A stretch of 6,772 nucleotides of DNA from Verrucomicrobiia bacterium (GTDB lineage Bacteria; Verrucomicrobiota; Verrucomicrobiia; CAIQCK01), in NCBI GenBank assembly GCA_026417675.1, contig JAOACV010000140.1, forward strand, positions 1 to 6,772. The letters are read 5' to 3'. Position 1 is the first letter of the stretch. The number at the start of each line of letters is the position of its first letter. The notes under the pieces were generated by a model. The model did not search any database. It saw only the letters and a list, made by a program, of their open reading frames with translations, and was not told where the DNA came from. The position numbers were made by a program, and so were the translations under genes. Shown piece after piece: positions 1 through 6,772 of the stretch.

Positions 1-2031
1 TCCAGGAAACACCTTGTTCCAGAACTCAATCTGCTCCTTCGTCGGCCGTATATCAGCCGCCACTCCCAGCATCAGGGAATCCTTCAAGCCGCGCTTCTCC
101 ACGAACTCCATCACCGCCTTCCCGAACGGCATCCAATAAGGTTCTGCCTCCGGCCCATAGCCAGAAATTTCCTGCTTCTCTGTCTTTCCGGAAACAGGGT
201 CAAGCAGCGTAACGCCAACGGTCTTTTCCCTGTATTTCTCCGCATGAGGCTTCATGCCGCCCGTGACGCGGTGCACATCTCCCGCGAGATATACATCCCA
301 CACGTACAAACACACCACGCGCGGCTTCCCGCAATGCTTCTCGTACAAATCCAGATATCTGCTCAAAATGCCAAAATCGTACCGGAACTTCCCTTCGCCT
401 TCCTTCACCCAGCGGATCATCGTCTCCTTATTCCCCAGATGCGTCGGAACGATGGCGGGCACATACACCGTCTTGTTGCCGCACCGGCCAATTATCGAAA
501 AAGTCTTTTCGATCATCGCCCAGTTCCTGTCAGACCACAGCGGAACCTTGTAATGCCGCGCCAGGTGGTCGGGCGACTGAACAAAGTCAATGAAAGTCCG
601 CCATTGACGGGGTGGAGGCACTCTCCATCCGCACACCTTTACTTTCACGGGCACCGACACCCCGAGCAGCCCTTCTGCCGAAACCTTCACGACTCCGCGA
701 TAGGCCCCCGGCTTTGCGTCCGGCGGGATCGAGACAACCAACCAAATCGTCTGAACCGCACCGCGGACCCACGGATAGCCAGTTGTCGCGGTTTTCTTCG
801 GCAAAAAGACGGGAACAACGGTCGGAGGATCCGGCAGACACGTTCCGGCCACCGCCCCGCCTTCATTCGGCTTACCGCCTAGGAAGTAGTAGTATTTCGC
901 GCCCCCAACGGCCACTTCGGGTGGATAGCGCGGGTTAGCATACTCTGAACACCAATCCAACATGGGATAAAACGTTCGAACAAACTTTGCCGGAATCCTG
1001 TTCCCGCCCTCGCCAACGAGGTCCGAACATTCGGCACGAAGCCCACGGATGTCGGCATCCGAACCCACGGCAATCTGCCCTGCGAATTCCCCACCCAGCG
1101 TCCCAACAATCCGGACCTCCCCCAAAGGCGCATTCGGTTCGCCGTAATCCGCCGCCGTGACCTCTTCCAGCAGATTCGGAACCCATACCTGGACCACGCC
1201 TTTCGGCCGAGTAATGTTCGGAACGATCCCGCTGCCCTCGGCCACAAGCTGGATATTGGCCAATGCGCAAGTGTTCCACAAGCTACCTCCCGGACGGAGT
1301 GCCGTTCTGCGGATTTCGATGGCAAGGACATTTGCTCCCTTCCGTAGAGCCGCGGCGGGCAACTCGGCGCCCTCTACCTTCCGCATCCGGAGTTGGACAT
1401 CAGCCGTCGTGCCGCCCTTTGCCGTCGTTCCATGAGCTTCCGCCGGGTAGTCCTCGGCCAACGCTTCCGGCCCGATAGCGCCCTCTCCAAGGTGGCGGCG
1501 CAGCACCTCCTTCCCGTTCAAGTAGACCACAAGCCCTCCGCGGTATTCTGACGTCAGCGTCAGCTTCTTGACCGACGGTGGTTCGTCCACGATGAACTTG
1601 CCGCGGCAGCATATCGAAGCGATTACGGGCGGCTGAACAGATCCGCTTCGGTCCCAGCCCCGAATCAGTTGCCAGCACGTCTGGCCGGGGAACGGCCCCG
1701 GTTGTCGCCACCACTCGGAGTCGTCGAATTCGGGCTTCATCCAATCCGCTGGCGGGAAGGGGGTTGCCGGCTGCTCCGGCGGCAGACTGGGGACCCTCTG
1801 CCCCAGAACGCGGTGAAGTGGTGCCCATTTCGGGTTCGGCTTCGCGTCCGCGGATGTGCCGAAGAGCGGCGGGCGAAGTGTTATATGGCTGCGCCAGAAA
1901 CTGTGGATGTTCAGCACCAGGCCTCGATAGGCGTCGTCCAGAGGTTGCTGTTCCTCGGCAGCGGCGGGAGAGAAGGTGCCGGCCCATACCACAGCAACAG
2001 AAAGCACAATCACACCAAAAGTTTTTGCCAA
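1..2031 (-). CDS. Secreted GH123-like glycoside hydrolase, N-terminal 677 residues (3' end outside window)
   Basis: I translated this frame by hand from 2031 to 1: 677 codons with no stop, running off the left edge. The start is TTG at 2031, chosen because GGAGGG lies at 2046-2041, nine bases upstream, and the codons that follow encode a signal peptide (hydrophobic stretch GVIVLSVAVVWAG, likely cleavage after Ala25 in PAAA|EE). Residues about 95-245 look like a galactose-binding-type beta-sandwich: FDDSEW at 102-107, YLNGKEV at 170-176 and GANVLAIEI at 232-240. Residues about 298-475 are beta-rich, with DAKPGAYRG at 438-446 as in the Ig-like region before GH123/DUF4091 barrels. From about 478 a probable TIM barrel begins (LWSDRNW at 498-504, YVWD at 576-579, MLGVAAD at 654-660). 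The Asp-Glu catalytic pair of GH123 is not seen; it would be expected further on, outside the window. GH123 members act on beta-N-acetylgalactosaminides, but that substrate is only a suggestion here. It follows the two propeller genes in the same direction. Coding status is near certain; the family is moderate. Confidence 0.85.
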   Translation of the reverse strand, partial: MAKTFGVIVLSVAVVWAGTFSPAAAEEQQPLDDAYRGLVLNIHSFWRSHITLRPPLFGTSADAKPNPKWAPLHRVLGQRVPSLPPEQPATPFPPADWMKPEFDDSEWWRQPGPFPGQTCWQLIRGWDRSGSVQPPVIASICCRGKFIVDEPPSVKKLTLTSEYRGGLVVYLNGKEVLRRHLGEGAIGPEALAEDYPAEAHGTTAKGGTTADVQLRMRKVEGAELPAAALRKGANVLAIEIRRTALRPGGSLWNTCALANIQLVAEGSGIVPNITRPKGVVQVWVPNLLEEVTAADYGEPNAPLGEVRIVGTLGGEFAGQIAVGSDADIRGLRAECSDLVGEGGNRIPAKFVRTFYPMLDWCSEYANPRYPPEVAVGGAKYYYFLGGKPNEGGAVAGTCLPDPPTVVPVFLPKKTATTGYPWVRGAVQTIWLVVSIPPDAKPGAYRGVVKVSAEGLLGVSVPVKVKVCGWRVPPPRQWRTFIDFVQSPDHLARHYKVPLWSDRNWAMIEKTFSIIGRCGNKTVYVPAIVPTHLGNKETMIRWVKEGEGKFRYDFGILSRYLDLYEKHCGKPRVVCLYVWDVYLAGDVHRVTGGMKPHAEKYREKTVGVTLLDPVSGKTEKQEISGYGPEAEPYWMPFGKAVMEFVEKRGLKDSLMLGVAADIRPTKEQIEFWNKVFPG

Positions 2032-2040
2032 GAGTTGGTT

Positions 2041-2046
2041 CCCTCC
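2041..2046 (-). promoter_or_regulatory. Shine-Dalgarno GGAGGG deciding the TTG start of the GH123-like gene
   Basis: On the minus strand GGAGGG is followed by nine bases and then TTG at 2031. A GTG further upstream in the same frame (2103-2101) would add 24 basic, non-hydrophobic residues ahead of the signal peptide, so TTG is preferred. Confidence 0.75.
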
Positions 2047-2129
2047 GTCTGTTTTGTATTTGCGTCGCCCGCATTTCGGATTTCGCCGTAAGCGGCAAGA
2101 CACCCCTTTCGTGACGTTCGGATGCGTGG

Positions 2130-2151
2130 AAAATCAACCCCGCACGCGAGG
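2130..2151 (-). terminator. Possible weak terminator or attenuator between the propeller gene and the GH123-like gene
   Basis: Eleven bases after the stop of the upstream gene the minus strand reads CCTCG-CGTG-CGGGG, a five-pair stem with one G-U pair and a four-base loop, followed directly by TTGATTTT. The stem is short and the T-run is broken, so it would at most partly terminate transcription. A second small hairpin (GCCG-CTTA-CGGC) lies at 2096-2085 in the same 130-base gap. No convincing promoter was found in the gap. Confidence 0.3.
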
Positions 2152-2161
2152 TAAAGATGGT

Positions 2162-4072
2162 TCAGGGCAAGGGCACGGTCTCCTCGGCAGAATAGTATAG
2201 CTTCGCGCGAAGAACGCGGCAGCTGCCATAGTCAGCAGCGTAAAGTGCCCACGCGTTCGCTGACACGGCTCGCAACCAACAGAACCTAACACCGTCTCCT
2301 GTTCCATTCTTTATGTCTTCCTCGGAATCATCCACATTGCCGTATCGTCCTATCCGTGCAATCACATTGCCGTTGGAATCAATGGCCAACACCGAATGCA
2401 TATAGTTGGCCGGCACCCACAACCTTCCGTACCAGTCAATATCCGAGCGGATCTGCGGACAGTTGCAGGAATCTCTTTGCTTGGTCGCCGTCGGAAATGA
2501 CCACAGCCCGCCGGGGATCTCGCCGCGCATCACCTTCAGTTTTTCGGTAGCGTATTTCGCCAGTGGAAATCTGCCGCCCTGCCCACGAACTTTTACAAGT
2601 CCCTCGCCCGTTTTCATCCCGGACACGCCGTATAGCTCGTTGTTGGGCGGCGCACCGCCGGGCATGAAAACATAAATGTTGTAATGGCGGTCCATAAAGG
2701 CGCTGCCGCGCTTGTAATCGAACCCCAGAGCGTCCACAGTTACCAAGTTCCCCTCCCTGTCAAAAACGATAACTCTGGTATCTCCATTAGCTTTGATGGG
2801 CGTCCCGCCGTGTTTCGCGACCCATCCCGCGCTCACCTCCCATCGGGCGCCGCATATCAACCCGTTGGGCGCCACACACAACCCACCGTTCTGCGTGGCG
2901 GACTGATGATCCGCCTCCTTGAAAAATAGATACCGTGCCTTGTCGCTCCGATAAGGCGGCGGCGCATAGTAGGCCGGATGGCCCCAAGATGACTTCTCGG
3001 CGACCGTCCAGTTGTTCTTGAACGGAACCCATTTGCCATCCTGCTCCCACCGCCATAGATGCTGGCCGTAGCCGGAATCCATGCCATACAACAGCTTGTC
3101 CGGGCCGCGTCTCACAAGCCCTATAAGCTCAGGATTCAGTCGGTAGGGCCACGATTCGTCCGCCTTCCCAGTAGCGCCATCAAACCTCACCGCGAAAAAA
3201 TAAACCTTGTCTTCCCAAGGGTCGGCACACACATAGGATCGCTTGTGATAGCTCAACATCCTCCCGCCATCTAGTTCCTTTATCATGAAGGACGGGGGCT
3301 CTTTTGCCTGCTCTATCCCGCTCAATCCTACCGCGGTCATGGTTGCTGCCGCCGACTGAAGACCTTTTCGCCCGTCGTAATTAGGAAAAGCCCAATAGTA
3401 GTCCGGAGGCGAGACCACGATCTCATCGCCCCACTTCGTCGTTGCAACCCTGAGCCCCAACGCCTCACAAAACCGCTTCAACTCCTTCGCCGGAGGCGGG
3501 CATAGCGTCTTTAGATATTTCCCTGATTTGTCGAACTCCCTTACTCGCATGTGGCCCGAGTTGTATGATCCCATGCCAACGTAAACATTCTCCTTGTTCG
3601 GGCCGGTTCCCGAAAACACCACGCCCCCGTGGCATAGATTGGGATTCCAGTTGATCGACTTGTCATACATGGCCTTCAGTCCCAAACCCACATGAACCTC
3701 AGCGCCAGCAATACTTTCCCCTTCGAAGTCGACCGCGCCGTCCCACTCAATCCTCTGGGAAAGCGAGTTCTGTTGGAAAGGCCAAGGAGCGTTTGGGCCA
3801 AGAACGCCCGACGCCAAGTGCCGGAGCACCCTGCCCTCCTTGCTGCGGATCGTTACCGTCGCGTCGCATTTGCCTCTGCTGGCGAAGGTTATGACCCACT
3901 TGTCTTCTTGCTTTTCTACCTTGGGCTTTTGCGTGAACTCGAACACTTCCTCCCGCTCCTGCATCCCATTGTAAGGGTTGGCTGGAGCGGCGCCCTTTTC
4001 CTCAGCGGCCTTGACCCACCCGGCAAACATGCCGGCAACAGAAAAACAAACCACCATCAACGATTGCCTCAT
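2162..4072 (-). CDS. Secreted FlgD-like/beta-propeller protein, shorter paralogue (636 aa)
   Basis: Function is not known. The protein has a textbook signal peptide (MRQSLMVVCFSVAGMFAGWVKA, cleavage likely after Ala22), so it is exported. An N-terminal Ig/FlgD-like module spans about residues 40-135 (GRVLRHLASGVLGPNAP, then IEWDG). The rest is a set of aromatic-rich, beta-propeller-like strands with blade-type turns such as FDKSGKYLKTL, FDREGNLV and IDSNGNVIARIGRYGN. Near the end are Cys536-x-Cys538, DWYGR at 546-550 and the terminal VPLP. ATG at 4072 is preferred over ATG at 4090 because AAGGAG sits seven bases before it, while the upstream ATG has no ribosome site and would add six residues (MGRRFG) ahead of the signal. 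It is a paralogue of the gene immediately upstream, 63 bases away: the N-terminal 78-residue block is 54/78 identical by hand count and the C-terminal block is also shared, but the centre is about 200 residues shorter and hard to align. A sugar-binding or lyase/lactonase-type propeller role is possible but unproven. Confidence 0.9.
   Translation of the reverse strand: MRQSLMVVCFSVAGMFAGWVKAAEEKGAAPANPYNGMQEREEVFEFTQKPKVEKQEDKWVITFASRGKCDATVTIRSKEGRVLRHLASGVLGPNAPWPFQQNSLSQRIEWDGAVDFEGESIAGAEVHVGLGLKAMYDKSINWNPNLCHGGVVFSGTGPNKENVYVGMGSYNSGHMRVREFDKSGKYLKTLCPPPAKELKRFCEALGLRVATTKWGDEIVVSPPDYYWAFPNYDGRKGLQSAAATMTAVGLSGIEQAKEPPSFMIKELDGGRMLSYHKRSYVCADPWEDKVYFFAVRFDGATGKADESWPYRLNPELIGLVRRGPDKLLYGMDSGYGQHLWRWEQDGKWVPFKNNWTVAEKSSWGHPAYYAPPPYRSDKARYLFFKEADHQSATQNGGLCVAPNGLICGARWEVSAGWVAKHGGTPIKANGDTRVIVFDREGNLVTVDALGFDYKRGSAFMDRHYNIYVFMPGGAPPNNELYGVSGMKTGEGLVKVRGQGGRFPLAKYATEKLKVMRGEIPGGLWSFPTATKQRDSCNCPQIRSDIDWYGRLWVPANYMHSVLAIDSNGNVIARIGRYGNVDDSEEDIKNGTGDGVRFCWLRAVSANAWALYAADYGSCRVLRAKLYYSAEETVPLP
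3893..3963. repeat. Direct-repeat copy 1: conserved N-terminal coding block of the tandem paralogues
   Basis: This 71-base stretch matches 6551-6621 at 60 of 71 positions without gaps (hand count), in the same orientation. It encodes the segment around KPKVEKQ and DKWVITF. Several differences are at synonymous positions, which suggests a coding duplication held by selection rather than a mobile repeat. Confidence 0.8.
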
Positions 4073-4079
4073 GCCGAAT

Positions 4080-4085
4080 CTCCTT
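4080..4085 (-). promoter_or_regulatory. Shine-Dalgarno AAGGAG deciding the start of the 636-aa propeller gene
   Basis: Minus strand AAGGAG, then ATTCGGC (seven bases), then ATG at 4072. The site lies inside the six codons that would be gained by starting at the ATG at 4090, which argues for the downstream start. Confidence 0.8.
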
Positions 4086-4135
4086 CCCATCCAATGACCG
4101 AGTCAAAAAACCAAGCATCAACGCCGGAATCGCCC

Positions 4136-6745
4136 TCACGGCAGCGGCGCGACCCACTCCGCCACGTAGCCCAGTTTGACCCGCACCACGCGTATGTTCC
4201 CATTATCTATGAGATAAAGCCACCTGTCAAGATCAATCCCAAGATGCCAGGACCAGCACAGTCCGATTTCGTCGCCGCCTACCTTTACCGGACCATCAGG
4301 GCCGCGCGTATCGAAATTGCCATACCGACCTATTTCACAGATGCGGTTCCCATTGGCATCCACAACGCCCACGGTGCACTCTTTTGCTTTCGGGACAAAG
4401 CTCCGGCCGTAGGCGTCGGTCTTGAACTCGCCGCAAATGCACGAGCATCCACCAGGCGCCCCTACGGCGTTGACGAAACCTGGATACCTCCAGAGAACAT
4501 TCACTGGGCTCAATGAAGCACCTTCGCGAACCCGGCAGACTGCCCCTTGCCATGCGACGAACAGACGTCTGCGCCCGTCAACCTGCAGACCACGCAACTC
4601 CCTAATAGGATGACCGGTCAGCAAATCCTTCGCGACCAGATTCCCATCCCGATCCCAGCAATACACGCTCCACAAGCCTTCCGAACCCCGAGGGCTCAGG
4701 CCAACAACGCTACCATCAGGCATGACTGCCCAGAGCGCATGATGAGGTGCACCACCCTCTGTCGGCAATACTCCTTTCTCCAAGCCCTGCCCTGGCGACT
4801 CCGTGATTGCCGCAAATGGCACCACGGATCCCGGTGGGAACTTCAAGAAACCGTTTTCCGTGATCTCAGCCTTGGACGGGTCTATCCGTCTCGTGCCTTG
4901 CCCCCTTCCTCCTGAAGGCCCATGAATGTAGAGCAGTCCATCGGCCGAAAATCCCATCTCCGACGGCAGGAATAACCATCCATCGGGGTATAGAAAAGGA
5001 ACGACAGCCATGGCATCGGGCCGCGGTTCCAGGCGGAAGAGAGTATGATATAACATCCCCCGCGCCGGATCGAGAGCGACCCGTTCCACATTGAAGCCGT
5101 TCGCGATCAGCCCCGGCCACAGGCCGGCGGAGCGAATATCCTCGACAAAATCACGAACTAGTTCCAGCTTGTTGCCTCGATCCGCATACAAGCGCGGCAA
5201 CGGCTTGCGGTGCACTACCCACACCATCGTCGGCTCGGACCAGGAGTCTACGCACAGGGTCGGGATAAAAGGAGAGTAGGAGGTAGGGGCGGCCCGCTCC
5301 ACCACCAATTCCTGCTCCAAAACCAATCTCGGATCCTCCAAACTTCGAAACTTTCGCAGAACAACATGATCTCGCTCCTCATGGCCAGTTCCGTATGGCT
5401 GCCAGCGACGCCCAAATACCCACTCTTTCTTCGGCTTGCCGTCGCACAGAAGATATATCTCTCCGGTCTTCTGATGAATGCTGATTTCCCGCGGCCTGTC
5501 GACCGGGATGGATTTCACGTGCGAACCGTCCGGCATGTAGACTTGAACGCGGTTCGTGTCGACGTCGCACACATAAACCCGGCCTTGCGCATCGCAGGCA
5601 ATGCCTTGGGCGCGAACCAACCCCTTACCGGGATCGGCCGGAGCTCCCCCCTCCACCTGGCCCACAAACGGCTTCAACTCAGCCAGCACGCCTTCGGCGT
5701 CGCGCGGAACCCGCCAGACCGCCTGATCATAAGCGTCGGGTTGAACACCGTCCCGCCGCGCCACCCCCTCTCTGAAATTGCCCTGCGCCGATGGTCTTAA
5801 GCCCACTACGTAAAGCCACTGGCCGTCTGGACTCAAGGCCACCCTGGCCTGAATAGCAAAAACGGGCATCTTGTCGCGCTTTCCAACAATCGGGATGGCA
5901 GGTCCAGGAAAGCTTGTGCCGCCTGTCGTCCCGTCCGGCCGCATCCGCAATAGCTCGGCATAGTCGCTCAACGTCACAACCCAACCGCCCGCCGCGGCGA
6001 GCTTCGGCGGCATGCCGGTCGCCTGGTTCGTGCCGTCCGAACGACAAACAATGTAAAACCTGTGAGATAACGGCCTGGCCGGAACGATACGCCCCGACGG
6101 TAACTTCTCGGTCTTTATGTTCAGCTGCGGATCGCCCAGCTTGTCACCCCGAAACGGAATCAGCGTCCGTACATATTCCCCCTTGTGATCGTACATCCGC
6201 AGCTGGGACACAACCATGTCCTGGTGCAAAACATATACTCCTTCTTTGTCGGCGGCGATCCCCTCGCACGAGGTATAGCACAAGACGTCTTTCTCATGGC
6301 CTAGAACAACGCGATCGAACGTGGGGTTTAGTCCCAACGCTACCCGCACCTGCAAGGCCTGCGGGTTCTCCACCGAGCGCCCCAGGTCGCTCTTCCCGTC
6401 CCACTCCAACGTCTGCCGGAGACCGTCTTGCTGGAAGGGTTCCGGCGCGTTTCTGCCCAGAACCCCCGCCGCCAGATGGCGGACAACCCTCCCATCCTTA
6501 TCCAAGATGGCAACTGCCGCGTCGCACGCCGCCTTCGACGCGAACGTAATAACCCACTTGTCCCCCTGCTTCTCTACCTTGGGCTTTTCCGCGAACTCGA
6601 ATACCGCTTCCCGCTCCTGCACTGCACCGAACGTGTTCGCAGGCGCAGCTTGGCTTCCCTTGCCTTCGGCGGCCTCCAATTCGCAACGCCCGCAAAACGC
6701 CGCCGCTCCATCTAGCCCCATGCCCCATCTTGCTCTATAGCCCAT
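4136..6745 (-). CDS. FlgD-like/NHL beta-propeller protein, longer paralogue (869 aa)
   Basis: Function is not known; it belongs to the family of large extracytoplasmic propeller proteins common in planctomycete-like bacteria. Start ATG at 6745 has GAGGAGG seven bases upstream. Residues about 45-140 form the Ig/FlgD-like module (GRVVRHLAAGVLG at 85-97, WDGKSDLG at 115-122, VRVALGLNPTFDR at 133-145). Propeller-like blades follow: EGIAADKEGVYVL at 161-173, RVALSPDGQWLYVVGL at 301-316, a clear NHL-type repeat at about 379-435 (QGIACDAQGRVYVCD, NRVQVYMPDG), GFSADGLLYIHGP at 598-610, and closing blades with DANGN at 796-800, IGRYGN at 805-810 and LYLIDNGNIRVVRVKL at 843-858. A CSCIC cluster lies at 767-771, followed by DAYGR. 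The end, APLP, mirrors the paralogue downstream. NHL/SMP-30 propellers include lactonases and binding proteins; no lactonase metal site could be assigned. The N-terminus is odd: residues 1-25 lack the hydrophobic core expected of a signal peptide. The downstream paralogue begins 63 bases beyond the stop, so co-transcription is likely. Confidence 0.9.
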   Translation of the reverse strand: MGYRARWGMGLDGAAAFCGRCELEAAEGKGSQAAPANTFGAVQEREAVFEFAEKPKVEKQGDKWVITFASKAACDAAVAILDKDGRVVRHLAAGVLGRNAPEPFQQDGLRQTLEWDGKSDLGRSVENPQALQVRVALGLNPTFDRVVLGHEKDVLCYTSCEGIAADKEGVYVLHQDMVVSQLRMYDHKGEYVRTLIPFRGDKLGDPQLNIKTEKLPSGRIVPARPLSHRFYIVCRSDGTNQATGMPPKLAAAGGWVVTLSDYAELLRMRPDGTTGGTSFPGPAIPIVGKRDKMPVFAIQARVALSPDGQWLYVVGLRPSAQGNFREGVARRDGVQPDAYDQAVWRVPRDAEGVLAELKPFVGQVEGGAPADPGKGLVRAQGIACDAQGRVYVCDVDTNRVQVYMPDGSHVKSIPVDRPREISIHQKTGEIYLLCDGKPKKEWVFGRRWQPYGTGHEERDHVVLRKFRSLEDPRLVLEQELVVERAAPTSYSPFIPTLCVDSWSEPTMVWVVHRKPLPRLYADRGNKLELVRDFVEDIRSAGLWPGLIANGFNVERVALDPARGMLYHTLFRLEPRPDAMAVVPFLYPDGWLFLPSEMGFSADGLLYIHGPSGGRGQGTRRIDPSKAEITENGFLKFPPGSVVPFAAITESPGQGLEKGVLPTEGGAPHHALWAVMPDGSVVGLSPRGSEGLWSVYCWDRDGNLVAKDLLTGHPIRELRGLQVDGRRRLFVAWQGAVCRVREGASLSPVNVLWRYPGFVNAVGAPGGCSCICGEFKTDAYGRSFVPKAKECTVGVVDANGNRICEIGRYGNFDTRGPDGPVKVGGDEIGLCWSWHLGIDLDRWLYLIDNGNIRVVRVKLGYVAEWVAPLP
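6551..6621. repeat. Direct-repeat copy 2: conserved N-terminal coding block of the tandem paralogues
   Basis: Partner of the copy at 3893-3963, matching at 60 of 71 bases without gaps. Weaker DNA similarity continues into the next part of the module (about 6390-6510 against 3730-3850). Confidence 0.8.
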
Positions 6746-6752
6746 AGCTATT

Positions 6753-6759
6753 CCTCCTC
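6753..6759 (-). promoter_or_regulatory. Strong Shine-Dalgarno GAGGAGG of the 869-aa propeller gene
   Basis: Minus strand GAGGAGG, spacer AATAGCT, then ATG at 6745. It fixes the start. Only 13 further bases lie upstream in the window, so a promoter or an upstream operon member cannot be judged. Confidence 0.85.
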
Positions 6760-6772
6760 TAAATGACTGTAT

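Noticed and set aside
244..882. Plus-strand frame of 212 codons
   Set aside because: Antisense to the continuous GH123-like reading frame; no ribosome site or recognisable motif.
1..2031. Possible frameshift or pseudogene in the GH123-like gene
   Set aside because: Codon-by-codon reading of the whole stretch found no stop and sensible protein sequence throughout.
1400..2137. A 245-codon minus-strand frame starting at an ATG
   Set aside because: It overlaps the 677-codon frame that has the ribosome site, signal peptide and domain motifs; its translation is Arg/Gly/Pro-rich and resembles no domain.
2032..2161. Sigma-70-type promoter before the GH123-like gene
   Set aside because: TTGATT and TTGCCG boxes exist on the minus strand, but neither has a reasonable -10 element at proper spacing.
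4073..4135. Possible terminator between the two propeller genes (TTGG then six Ts)
   Set aside because: A T-run is present but no stable stem precedes it, and the next gene starts soon after with its own ribosome site; co-transcription is more likely.
4430..4450. CSCIC cluster considered as a heme-binding motif
   Set aside because: Cytochrome c sites require CxxCH; the spacing is different and there is no following His.
3692..4516. A 274-codon plus-strand frame
   Set aside because: It is antisense to the start of one propeller gene and the end of the other, crosses their intergenic gap, and has a low-information composition; an out-of-frame shadow in GC-rich DNA.
5914..6549. Plus-strand frame of 211 codons rich in Pro/Ser/Arg
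   Set aside because: Antisense to the conserved FlgD-like block of the 869-residue protein; composition typical of a shadow frame.

Overview
The window reads as a stretch of chromosome from a GC-rich, environmental, polysaccharide-degrading bacterium. The combination of secreted FlgD-like/beta-propeller proteins with a GH123-like protein that carries an N-terminal carbohydrate-binding-type sandwich is typical of the Planctomycetota/Verrucomicrobiota/Lentisphaerota group and related candidate phyla. That placement is inferred from family resemblance; there is no rRNA or marker gene to confirm it.

All credible genes lie on the minus strand, so transcription runs from the right edge to the left. 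The order is: (A) 6745-4136, a complete 869-residue protein with an N-terminal Ig/FlgD-like domain followed by NHL/SMP-30-type beta-propeller blades; (B) 4072-2162, a complete 636-residue paralogue of A with a clear signal peptide and the same N- and C-terminal modules but a shorter, divergent centre; (C) 2031 to beyond position 1, a secreted protein starting at TTG, of which the first 677 residues are present. C has a carbohydrate-binding-like beta-sandwich, two further beta-rich regions and the start of a probable TIM-barrel glycosidase domain, best matched by eye to GH123-like (DUF4091-type) proteins. The gaps are 63 bp (A-B) and 130 bp (B-C), and each gene has a strong Shine-Dalgarno sequence, so the three probably form one transcription unit, perhaps with an attenuating hairpin before C.

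Working model (inference): B and C, and probably A, are exported. C would cleave a glycan, possibly one containing amino sugars. A and B would be extracytoplasmic propellers that bind or process glycan or sugar derivatives. No mobile element, tRNA, rRNA, CRISPR array or transferred segment was seen. The points most worth a second look are the unlisted-looking TTG gene, the tandem paralogues with a shared Cys-x-Cys signature, and the abnormal export signal of A.
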